Source: an uncultured Woeseia sp.
Lineage (GTDB): Bacteria; Pseudomonadota; Gammaproteobacteria; Steroidobacterales; Woeseiaceae
Direction: 5' to 3'
Length of the DNA stretch: 6,564 bases
Assembly (NCBI GenBank): GCA_937925605.1
Contig: CALALV010000150.1
Location: forward strand, 1-6,564
Both the position numbers and the translations under genes were made by a program. Position 1 is the stretch's first letter. Every line of letters starts with the position of its first letter. This document shows, piece by piece, positions 1 through 5,540 of this stretch. Under the pieces are notes generated by a model. That model saw only the letters and a list, made by a program, of their open reading frames with translations. It did not search any database and was not told where the DNA came from.

Positions 1-761
1 GACAGGAGCAGCGACGGGATCTGCGCGACGAGGCCGTCGCCGATCGTCAGCAGCGTGTAGTTGTGCACGGCGGCGGACAGCGTCAGGTCGTGCTGCGCGG
101 TGCCGATGATCAGGCCGCCCACAATGTTGATGAACAGGATCAGGATGCCGGCCACGGCGTCCCCGCGGACGAACTTCGACGCACCGTCCATAGAGCCGTA
201 AAAGTCCGCTTCCTCGCCGATCTCCTGGCGCCGGAGCTTCGCCTGCTCCTGGTCGATGATGCCGGCATTCAGATCCGCGTCGATCGCCATCTGCTTGCCC
301 GGCATCGCGTCGAGGGTGAAGCGCGCCGTGACCTCGGAGACGCGGCCCGCGCCCTTCGTGACGACGACGAAGTTGATGATGACGAGGATGCCGAAGATCA
401 CGAGGCCGACCGCGTAGTTGCCGCCGACCACGAACTCGCCGAAAGCCTCGATGACCTTGCCGGCCGCCGCCGTGCCGGTGTGACCCTCGAGCAGCACGAC
501 GCGGGTCGAGGCGATGTTCAGCACCAGCCTGAGCAGCGTGACGACCAGCAGGATCGTCGGGAACACGCCGAAGTCGAGCGGCCGGCCGACGTAGATCGCG
601 GTCAGCAGGATCGCGACGGCCAGCGCGATGTTGAAAGTGAACAGCACGTCGAGCGCGAGCGGCGGCAGCGGCACCATGACCATCGCCAGCATCGTCAGCA
701 GCATCAGCGGCACGCCCAGTCCCTTGGCGATGTCGGCGAGCAATCCTTTGTGAGCTTCCAT
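1..761 (-). CDS. flhA: Flagellar export gate protein FlhA, N-terminal part (cut by window edge)
   Basis: FlhA is the large inner-membrane protein of the flagellar type III secretion gate; its membrane part couples export to the proton-motive force and its cytoplasmic part docks chaperone-substrate complexes. The frame from the ATG at 759-761 gives 253 residues before the left edge, out of about 690 in the family, so the whole cytoplasmic domain is missing. Visible are an early hydrophobic helix (about 17-33), further helices at about 38-57, 66-83 and 115-135, and one at 203-221. The FHIPEP-family block is intact: RLVLNIASTRVVLLEGH (78-94), VVTKGAGRVSEVTARF (133-148), DAMPGKQMAIDADLNAG (151-167) and MDGASKFVRGDAVAG (191-205). 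The charged residues R87, R140, R147, D151, K196 and D201 match, with an offset of seven, the cluster I recall as essential in Salmonella FlhA. It starts 26 nt after flhB; the spacer is AT-rich and offers only a weak AAAGA-like ribosome site. Co-transcription with flhB is inferred. Identity is very secure. Confidence 0.97.
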   Translation of the reverse strand, partial: MEAHKGLLADIAKGLGVPLMLLTMLAMVMVPLPPLALDVLFTFNIALAVAILLTAIYVGRPLDFGVFPTILLVVTLLRLVLNIASTRVVLLEGHTGTAAAGKVIEAFGEFVVGGNYAVGLVIFGILVIINFVVVTKGAGRVSEVTARFTLDAMPGKQMAIDADLNAGIIDQEQAKLRRQEIGEEADFYGSMDGASKFVRGDAVAGILILFINIVGGLIIGTAQHDLTLSAAVHNYTLLTIGDGLVAQIPSLLL

Positions 762-787
762 GGAGATATTCTTTGTAAGTTTATGAA

Positions 788-1909
788 TTAAAACTGACTT
801 TCATCGACGTCCGGTGTCGGCCGATCCGGCCAGAGGTGGCGCGGCAGCGCCGCGTCCCGGACCTGGAAGATCCACGCGAGCACCTGCGCCACGGCCGTGT
901 ACAGCGCGGCCGGGATCTCCTGGCCGAGCTTCGTCGAGCGATACAGCGCGCGCGCCAGCGGCGGTGCCGAGAACAGCGGGACGCCGGACGCGGTCGCGAT
1001 CTCGCGGATCTTCGCGGCGACCAGGTCCTGCCCCCTGGCGACGACCTTCGGCGCGCCGCTGCCGTCGCGGTCGTACTTGAGCGCGACCGCGAAATGCGTC
1101 GGGTTGGTGATGACGACGTCGGCCGTCGGCACGTCCTCCATCATCCGCCGCTGCGCGGCCTGCTGCTGCAGCTGGCGGATGCGACCCTTGACCTCGGGAC
1201 GGCCCTCGGTCTCCTTGAATTCGTCACGCACCTCGGTGCGTGTCATCTTCAGTTTCTTGTTGTAGCTGTAGAGCTGGAACGGGACGTCGACGGCGGCGAT
1301 CAGGATCAGCCCGGTGCTGACGACCAGCAGCGACACGGCGCAGAGCTCCAGCGCGCGGCGGATCCCCTCGCCGACCGGCAGCCGGCCGAGGCCGAGCAGC
1401 TCGTCCACCGACCACCAGAGCCAGGCAATCGCGATCACGGCGACGACGAGGAACTTCGCTATCGCCATCAGGAGCTCGTGAAGGGCCAGCATGCCGAAGA
1501 TGCGCTTGATCCCCTTGAGCGGGCTCAGGCGCTCGGCCTTGAACGCGAATGCCTTGGCGCTGAACGACCAGCCGCCGAGCAGCGTTGCGCTGAAGCCGGC
1601 CGCGAGCAACAGGACCACGGCCAGCGGGGCCAGCCCGCCGAGCGCGTCGAGCACCGCGGAGGCCAGCGCCTCCGGCAGGTAGCGCGGGTCCATCAGCCGC
1701 CCCCGCTCGATCTCGAAGCCCCCGGCGAAGCCACCGACCAGCGAGCGCGACAGGGGCCCGGCGAGCAGCAGCAGTGCCGCGCTGCCGGCGAGCATGACGC
1801 CGGTCATCGTGAGCTCGCGCGAGCGCGGGACGTCGCCTTTCTTGCGCGCGTCCTCGCGACGCTTCGGCGTCGCTTGCTCGGTACGGTCCTGGAATTGCTC
1901 GTCGGCCAT
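788..1909 (-). CDS. flhB: Flagellar export apparatus substrate-specificity switch protein FlhB
   Basis: FlhB is an inner-membrane component of the flagellar export gate. It wraps the FliPQR pore entrance and, after autocleavage, switches export from rod/hook subunits to filament subunits under control of FliK. The 373-residue product has the typical basic N-terminus with EQATPKRREDARKKGDVPRS (11-30), four hydrophobic helices (about 35-53, 90-111, 147-166, 187-210), the linker VPFQLYSYNKKLKMTRTEVR (209-228) and the cytoplasmic domain. The autocleavage motif NPTH is at residues 269-272, the same number as in Salmonella, within VVITNPTHFAVALKYD. The conserved APPLARALYRSTKLGQEIP follows at 315-333, and the C-terminal tail is short and acidic (DVDESQF). 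The ATG at 1907-1909 follows fliR by 15 nt with a poor GGGA-like ribosome site, so translational coupling to fliR is likely. The stop TAA is at 788-790. Length and motifs are normal; identity is secure. Confidence 0.98.
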   Translation of the reverse strand: MADEQFQDRTEQATPKRREDARKKGDVPRSRELTMTGVMLAGSAALLLLAGPLSRSLVGGFAGGFEIERGRLMDPRYLPEALASAVLDALGGLAPLAVVLLLAAGFSATLLGGWSFSAKAFAFKAERLSPLKGIKRIFGMLALHELLMAIAKFLVVAVIAIAWLWWSVDELLGLGRLPVGEGIRRALELCAVSLLVVSTGLILIAAVDVPFQLYSYNKKLKMTRTEVRDEFKETEGRPEVKGRIRQLQQQAAQRRMMEDVPTADVVITNPTHFAVALKYDRDGSGAPKVVARGQDLVAAKIREIATASGVPLFSAPPLARALYRSTKLGQEIPAALYTAVAQVLAWIFQVRDAALPRHLWPDRPTPDVDESQF

Positions 1910-1924
1910 CGTGGCGTCCCGGCG

Positions 1925-2707
1925 CTAACGGGCGCTAAGCAGTGCGGGGAGAAAGTCCAGCGCGGCGCCGGACAAGCGGGACACGTTCTCCGTCAGGCTG
2001 CCCATGCTGAGAAAAATGACCACGAATCCCAACAACATCGCGACCGGAAAGCCCACGGCGAACAGGTTGAGCGTCGGGGCGGCCCGGCTCATGACCCCGA
2101 AGGCGAGGTTCACGACCAGGAGCGCCGTAATCGCCGGCAGCGCTATCTTCATCGCCACGACGAAGACCTGCGAGGACCAGGCGAGCAGTTCCGAGACGCC
2201 CGCACGCGTCAATCCGCCGCCGCCGATCGGCAGCAGCGTGAAGCTCTCGGCCAGCATCGAGATCAGCGCCAGGTGCCCGTCGAGGGACAGGAACACCAGC
2301 ATCCCGAGCATCAGGAAGAACTGGCCGAGCACCGGGATGTTGACCCCGCGCGCCCGGTCCAGGAAAACCGCGAAGCCGAGCCCCATGCTCATCGCCACTA
2401 CCTGCCCGCCCAGCGCGATCGCGTCGAACAGTAGCTGCACCGCGAAGCCCATCGCGATGCCGATCGCCAGTTCCTGGAAGATCGTGAGCACGCCGGCCAC
2501 GCTCAGGAACTCGACCGGTACTTCCGGCCTCAGCGCCGAGCCGATCGTCAGCGTCAGCGCGAGCGCGAGCATCAGCCGCACCCGGGCCGGGACGAACGAG
2601 CCGCCGATCACCGGCATCACCATGACGAAGGCCGCCACGCGCACGAACGGCCATAACCAGTTCGCGGTCGATTCCAGCAACGGTCCAATACTCAGGTCGA
2701 CGTTCAC
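1925..2707 (-). CDS. fliR: Flagellar export gate protein FliR
   Basis: FliR is the single-copy subunit of the FliP5-FliQ4-FliR1 export pore in the inner membrane. The product is 260 residues (family about 260) and almost wholly hydrophobic. Family landmarks are NWLWPFVRVAAF (16-27), FVPARVRLMLALALT (38-52), FQELAIGIAMGFAVQLLFDA (77-96), GGQVVAMSMGLGFAVFLD (100-117), NIPVLGQF (123-130), the DGHLALI loop (143-149) and SRAAPTLNLFAVGFPV (207-222). The start chosen is GTG at 2705-2707. An in-frame TGA lies two codons upstream, the next in-frame ATG would remove most of the first helix, and with this GTG the WPxxRV segment falls at nearly the same residue number as in E. coli FliR. The GTG has only a weak GAGA ribosome site. 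A much stronger GGAGG at 2733-2737 serves an ATG at 2724-2726 in another frame (see the separate entry). It lies 46 nt after fliQ and 15 nt before flhB. Confidence 0.96.
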   Translation of the reverse strand: MNVDLSIGPLLESTANWLWPFVRVAAFVMVMPVIGGSFVPARVRLMLALALTLTIGSALRPEVPVEFLSVAGVLTIFQELAIGIAMGFAVQLLFDAIALGGQVVAMSMGLGFAVFLDRARGVNIPVLGQFFLMLGMLVFLSLDGHLALISMLAESFTLLPIGGGGLTRAGVSELLAWSSQVFVVAMKIALPAITALLVVNLAFGVMSRAAPTLNLFAVGFPVAMLLGFVVIFLSMGSLTENVSRLSGAALDFLPALLSAR

Positions 2708-2732
2708 TTGTCAGTCTCGATAGCATGTGCCA

Positions 2733-2737
2733 CCTCC
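2733..2737 (-). promoter_or_regulatory. Strong Shine-Dalgarno GGAGG pointing to an out-of-frame ATG before fliR
   Basis: On the minus strand GGAGG is followed, after the 6-nt spacer TGGCAC, by an ATG at 2724-2726. This is the best-spaced ribosome site in the window, yet the ATG is not in the fliR frame. The fliR GTG lies 17 nt further on (2705-2707), which puts it too far from this GGAGG (25 nt from the last G to the G of GTG) for normal initiation. The ATG frame stays open for 263 codons alongside fliR, but its product is Arg/Gly-rich and looks like a shadow of the FliR coding sequence. Possible readings: chance; a site that loads ribosomes which re-initiate at the fliR GTG; or a one-base error in this stretch that hides an ATG start for fliR. 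The sequence alone does not decide. Confidence 0.55.
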
Positions 2738-2754
2738 AGCGCGCCCTGCGCGCT
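2738..2754 (-). other. Perfect 7-bp GC hairpin at the fliQ/fliR junction
   Basis: The minus strand reads AGCGCGC-AGG-GCGCGCT, a perfect 7-bp stem with a 3-nt loop. It begins at the last base of the fliQ stop codon (TGA, 2754-2756) and ends directly against the GGAGG at 2733-2737. No run of T follows, so it is not an intrinsic terminator. In mRNA it would sit just upstream of, and not include, the ribosome site. A role in mRNA stability, in blocking ribosomes arriving from fliQ, or in lowering fliR translation is an inference from position; a 7-bp stem in such GC-rich DNA can also arise by chance. Confidence 0.5.
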
Positions 2755-3023
2755 CAGGAAATAAGTGACGGAATCTGCTCCATCAGGTTGCTGGTGTAGT
2801 TGACGATCACACCGAGCATCCAGGGCCCGGCAACGACGAGTGCAAGCACCAGTACCAGCAGCTTCGGTATGAAGCTCATCGTCATTTCGTTGATCTGGGT
2901 GGCCGCCTGGAACATGCCGACCAGGAGGCCGACCGCCAGCGCGGAAAGCAGCAGCGGCGCGCTGATCAGCATCGTGACCCAGAGCGCCTGCTGGCCGATC
3001 GTCGTTACGGTTTCCGGCGTCAT
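2754..3023 (-). CDS. fliQ: Flagellar export gate protein FliQ
   Basis: FliQ is a small two-helix inner-membrane protein present in about four copies around the FliP/FliR core of the flagellar export pore. The product is 89 residues, exactly the usual family length. It shows helix 1 at about 16-38 (VTMLISAPLLLSALAVGLLVG), the conserved polar turn FQAATQINEMTMSFIPK (38-54) and helix 2 at about 55-77, with the conserved GPWM at 66-69. The ATG at 3021-3023 lies 9 nt after the fliP stop. The sequence TGAGGTGCCGCGATG places a GAGG ribosome site on top of the fliP TGA, so translation is probably coupled to fliP. Nothing is unusual in the protein. The stop codon runs into the hairpin described at 2738-2754. 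Confidence 0.97.
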   Translation of the reverse strand: MTPETVTTIGQQALWVTMLISAPLLLSALAVGLLVGMFQAATQINEMTMSFIPKLLVLVLALVVAGPWMLGVIVNYTSNLMEQIPSLIS

Positions 3024-3032
3024 CGCGGCACC

Positions 3033-3755
3033 TCAGACGTAGAAGCTCGAGGCCAGCGTGCCGAGCACCATCGCCCAGCCGTCCACCAGCACGAACAGCA
3101 TGATCTTGAAGGGCAGCGAGATGAGCATCGGCGACAGCATCATCATGCCCATCGACATCAACACGCTGGATACCACCAGGTCGATGACCAGGAACGGAAT
3201 GAAGACCAGGAAGCCGATCTGGAACGCGGTCTTCAACTCGCTGACGATGAATCCCGAGACGACGATCGACAGCGGCAGCTCGTCGACCGACGCGACATCG
3301 CCGTGGCGGCCGATGCGCGCGAACAGCGCGAGGTCGGACTCGCGGGTCTGGTCGAGCATGAACGCCCGGATCGGCGCGACCGCCTGCGTGAAAGCCTCCT
3401 CGGCGGACAGCTGCTCTTCCATGTAGGGCTGGACCGCGTCGGCGTAGACCGTGTCGATCACCGGCGTCATGACGAAAAACGTCAGGAACAGGGCGACGCC
3501 GAGCAGCACCTGGTTCGGCGGCGTCTGCGCCGTGCCGAGCGCCTGGCGCAGGATCGAGAGCACGATGATGATGCGGACGAACGCGCTGGTGGACAGGATC
3601 GCCGCCGGCAACAGCGTCAGCAGCGTCATCATCACCAGGATCTGGATGCTGAGCGCGAACGACTGGCCCTCGCCGGCCTGGATCGTCACGGTCTCCGCCT
3701 GCGCCGACGCCCGCGCCGGCAGGCAGAGCAACGCGAGCGGCAGCAGCCGGATCAC
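3033..3755 (-). CDS. fliP: Flagellar export gate protein FliP
   Basis: FliP forms the pentameric core of the export pore in the flagellar basal body. The 240-residue product has a cleavable signal peptide (MIRLLPLALLCLPARASAQA, cleavage probably after residue 18 or 20), which is usual for FliP. The mature part carries the family signatures FVRIIIVLSILRQALGT (59-75), PPNQVLLGVALFLTFFVMTP (79-98), PIRAFMLDQTRESDLALF (128-145), SELKTAFQIGFLVFIPFLVI (172-191) and the methionine gasket MMM at 204-206 in SMGMMMLSP, ending in LPFKIMLFVLVDGW (214-227). The start is GTG at 3753-3755, which overlaps the fliO stop as GTGA; the signal peptide aligns in length with E. coli FliP from this codon, which supports it. 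There is no clear separate ribosome site, so termination-reinitiation from fliO is likely. Length and motifs are normal. Confidence 0.97.
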   Translation of the reverse strand: MIRLLPLALLCLPARASAQAETVTIQAGEGQSFALSIQILVMMTLLTLLPAAILSTSAFVRIIIVLSILRQALGTAQTPPNQVLLGVALFLTFFVMTPVIDTVYADAVQPYMEEQLSAEEAFTQAVAPIRAFMLDQTRESDLALFARIGRHGDVASVDELPLSIVVSGFIVSELKTAFQIGFLVFIPFLVIDLVVSSVLMSMGMMMLSPMLISLPFKIMLFVLVDGWAMVLGTLASSFYV

Positions 3756-4144
3756 GACGAACTGCTCCGGACCGCGGCGCGCAGGCGCTCGGCGAAGCCC
3801 TGCCCGCCCGGCACGGCCGGCTCGGCGACCGGCTCGTCGAAGACGTGCAGTGTCTGCACGCTGCTCGAGGTCATGCCGACCAGCAGTTGCTTGTCGGCGA
3901 CCTGCAGCAGCAGCACGCGCTCGCGGGTGCCGAGCGGCTGGCTCGCGACGATGCGGATCAGGTCGCTGGCGCCGCCGCGCAGCTTCTGCGTGCGCGAGTA
4001 GACCCAGCCGGTCAGCAGGATCGCGCCGACGACGAGCACGAGCCCGGTGCCTAGGCCCAGCACGTCGGCCGGGCCGACCGGCCCGGCCGGCGCGGCGACG
4101 GCGCTGGCCGGCAGCGCGGCAAAGACGGGGAGCATGCGCTTCAT
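3752..4144 (-). CDS. fliO: Flagellar biosynthesis protein FliO
   Basis: FliO is a small membrane protein that helps FliP assemble into the export gate; it is not part of the finished pore. The product is 130 residues. It has a signal-like N-terminus (MKRMLPVFAALPASAVAAPA, 1-20), a Gly/Pro-rich stretch (20-26), one strong transmembrane helix (about 29-49) followed by positive residues (RTQKLRGG, 51-58), and the conserved cytoplasmic block LIRIVASQPLGTRERVLLL (62-80) with DKQLLVGMT (84-92) and LHVFDEP (99-105). The C-terminal tail is low-complexity and ends in four serines. FliO is the least conserved gene of the set, so identity rests on this block and on its place between fliN and fliP. The ATG at 4142-4144 has a good ribosome site (GGAG, 8 nt spacing) 14 nt after fliN. 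The first part of the gene holds the inverted repeat at 4066-4089. Confidence 0.93.
   Translation of the reverse strand: MKRMLPVFAALPASAVAAPAGPVGPADVLGLGTGLVLVVGAILLTGWVYSRTQKLRGGASDLIRIVASQPLGTRERVLLLQVADKQLLVGMTSSSVQTLHVFDEPVAEPAVPGGQGFAERLRAAVRSSSS
4066..4089 (-). repeat. Perfect 11-bp inverted repeat inside the 5' part of fliO
   Basis: The arms CGGCCGGGCCG (4066-4076) and CGGCCCGGCCG (4079-4089) are exact reverse complements separated by 2 nt. In RNA they would fold as a 10-bp all-GC stem with a 4-nt loop. The element covers codons about 19-27 of fliO, which encode the Gly/Pro/Ala stretch between the signal-like segment and the transmembrane helix. Local sequence is nearly all G and C, which raises the odds of chance pairing, but a perfect stem of this length is the strongest hairpin I found in the window. 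A pause or attenuation role is only an inference. Confidence 0.6.
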
Positions 4145-4158
4145 TGCGACGACTCCGT

Positions 4159-4500
4159 TCAGTTGATCGTCTGGATGCGTTCGGCGGGGCTGACGACGTC
4201 GGTCAGCCGCACGCCGAACTTGTCGTCGACGACGACGATTTCACCGTGCGCCACCAGCGTGCCGTTCACCAGCACGTCCATCGCCTGGCTCGCATCGCGG
4301 TCGAGCGCGATCACCGATCCCTCGACGAGCCGCACCAGTTCGCGGATCGGGATCTCGGTGGAGCCGACGCGCAGCGAAACCGTCACCGGCACGTCGAGCA
4401 CGAGGTCGAGATTCACGTCGGCGCCCTTGGCCGCGCCGGAGCCGAGTTCCTCGGGCTCGAACTGGCCGCCCGCGTTGTCGCTGTTCACCTGGTCATTCAT
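4159..4500 (-). CDS. fliN: Flagellar motor switch protein FliN
   Basis: FliN forms, with FliM, the lower part of the cytoplasmic C-ring, which sets rotation direction and holds export substrates near the gate. The product is 113 residues, on the short side because the N-terminal region is a brief acidic, Gly-rich tail (1-28). From residue 30 on it is a standard SpoA/FliN domain: NLDLVLDVPVTVSLRVGSTE (30-49), IRELVRLVEGSVIALD (52-67), MDVLVNGTLVAHGEIVVVDD (74-93) and the family's terminal KFGVRLTDVVSPAERI (94-109). The ATG at 4498-4500 lies 19 nt after fliM with a GAGG/AGGA ribosome site in GAGGACAGGAAC. It is followed by fliO after 14 nt. No odd features; identity is secure, and the canonical FliN contrasts with the divergent FliM before it. 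Confidence 0.97.
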   Translation of the reverse strand: MNDQVNSDNAGGQFEPEELGSGAAKGADVNLDLVLDVPVTVSLRVGSTEIPIRELVRLVEGSVIALDRDASQAMDVLVNGTLVAHGEIVVVDDKFGVRLTDVVSPAERIQTIN

Positions 4501-4519
4501 GTTCCTGTCCTCTGCAAAT

Positions 4520-5524
4520 TCATTCGCGGCCGGGCCCGGACTCGAGCCAGCTCACGGTTTCCACGGCGTTGCGGCCGGCCTGCACGCCGAAACGACCCTC
4601 CAGCAGCGGCACGCCCGCGGCCAGCAGCGTGGCCACGCGCGGCGTGTCGATGCCGATGACGTCGCCGGGCTTCAGCGCGACGACCTCGCCGAGCGTCATG
4701 CGCGCATGGCCGACGTTCGAGGCCAGCGCCACGACGACTTCCGGCAGCCGCGCGCGCAGCACCTTGTGCCAGCGCGCGTCCTCGGCCGCGTCGCGCTCGC
4801 GCCGCTTGCCCTCCAGGCCCGCGCGCACCGGCGAGAGCATCTGCTCCGGCCAGACGACGGCGAACGAGCCGCGCTGCGCGCCGTCCTCGCCCAGCGCGAG
4901 TTCGAATTCGCAGGCGATGACCGGGTCGCCGTCGCCCGTCGATTCGATGAGATCCAGCCCGACGTGGGTCGCGACCCGCTCGGGCACGATCTCCTTCAGC
5001 GGCGCGAACACCTCGCGCTGCACGCCGAGCAGCTGGCCGGCGAACAGCTGCACGGTGGACAGCGCGCCGGCGGAGTGCGCCGCATCGTGGTGCGCCGTCG
5101 ATTCCGGGCTGTTGCCGCCGAAGAAGGCCTCGACCAGCGGCCCGACCAGCACCGGGTCGATGACCAGCAGGGCCTCGCCGGCCAGCGGCGTCGCCGTGAA
5201 CGCGACGGCGATCGCGCCCGTGGGCCAGCTGTCGCGGAAATCGGCGAAGGCCTGCCGCTTCGGGCTGCCGGCCGTCAGCGCGGCCGGCGCCTGCAGCAGG
5301 TCTTCGCAGGCCCCCGCGAAGCGCTCGGCGAACTGCTCGTTCATCGCCGCGAGCCGCGGCAGGCCGCCGCTCGTCAGTCGCGCACGCGCGCCTATGACAA
5401 AGGTCCTGACGTCCGCGTACTGCGGACCGCCGGCGGCGGAGACCTCGACGGCGCCGGACTCCACGCCTTCGAGCAGCGCGCTCTTCTCGTCGTCGGAGAG
5501 GACCGGTTCTTCCTGTTCGCTCAT
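4520..5524 (-). CDS. fliM: Flagellar motor switch protein FliM, divergent
   Basis: FliM is the C-ring protein that binds phosphorylated CheY through its N-terminus, contacts FliG through its middle domain and joins FliN through a C-terminal SpoA domain. The product is 334 residues, normal length. The N-terminus reads VLSDDEKSALLEGV (8-21), where FliM normally has LSQ-EIDALL. LPRLAAMNEQFAERF (55-69) matches the usual PTLE-INERFAR region. The middle domain has ALLVIDPVLVGPLVEAFFGG (118-137), but the GGXG loop reads GGNS, and the FTPTE segment that usually follows is not recognisable. The C-terminal half is clearer: PVIACEFELALG (201-212), WPEQMLSPVRAGL (225-237), ARWHKVLRARL (250-260) and LGEVVALKPGDVIGID (278-293), then GVPLLEGRFGVQAGRNAV (304-321). 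It sits between fliL (16 nt gap) and fliN (19 nt gap). The ATG is at 5522-5524, with only a G-rich spacer as ribosome site. Identity is firm from domain order and context; the motif changes could alter CheY or FliG contacts. Confidence 0.93.
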   Translation of the reverse strand: MSEQEEPVLSDDEKSALLEGVESGAVEVSAAGGPQYADVRTFVIGARARLTSGGLPRLAAMNEQFAERFAGACEDLLQAPAALTAGSPKRQAFADFRDSWPTGAIAVAFTATPLAGEALLVIDPVLVGPLVEAFFGGNSPESTAHHDAAHSAGALSTVQLFAGQLLGVQREVFAPLKEIVPERVATHVGLDLIESTGDGDPVIACEFELALGEDGAQRGSFAVVWPEQMLSPVRAGLEGKRRERDAAEDARWHKVLRARLPEVVVALASNVGHARMTLGEVVALKPGDVIGIDTPRVATLLAAGVPLLEGRFGVQAGRNAVETVSWLESGPGRE

Positions 5525-5540
5525 CGCGTCGCCGCCCCCG

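Noticed and set aside
63..791. Plus-strand frame of 242 codons opposite flhA
   Set aside because: The minus strand is unmistakably FlhA with all conserved blocks; the plus-strand product is a His/Asp/Arg/Gln-rich shadow.
776..802. Sigma-28 promoter on the plus strand in the AT-rich flhB-flhA spacer
   Set aside because: A TAAGTTT word is present but nothing like GCCGATAA follows at 11 nt, and it would drive antisense transcription.
1813..1824. Palindrome GCTCGCGCGAGC in flhB
   Set aside because: It lies in codons for the conserved RSREL segment near the FlhB N-terminus and has no regulatory context.
836..2434. Long plus-strand open frame (532 codons) antisense to flhB and fliR
   Set aside because: It lies opposite two certain genes, its product is an Arg/Asp/Glu/Gln/His-rich low-complexity string with no recognisable domain, and such stop-free antisense frames are usual in GC-rich DNA.
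2719..2734. Second sigma-54 site (TGGCAC) before fliR
   Set aside because: The -24-like TGGCAC is present, but no TTGC stands at the required spacing.
4222..4233. Palindrome GTCGTCGACGAC in fliN as an operator
   Set aside because: It is explained by Val and Asp codons of the conserved VVVDD segment of FliN.
3303..4659. Plus-strand frames of 232 and 402 codons opposite fliP, fliO and fliN
   Set aside because: Same reason: antisense to conserved flagellar genes, repetitive Arg-rich composition, no credible start context.
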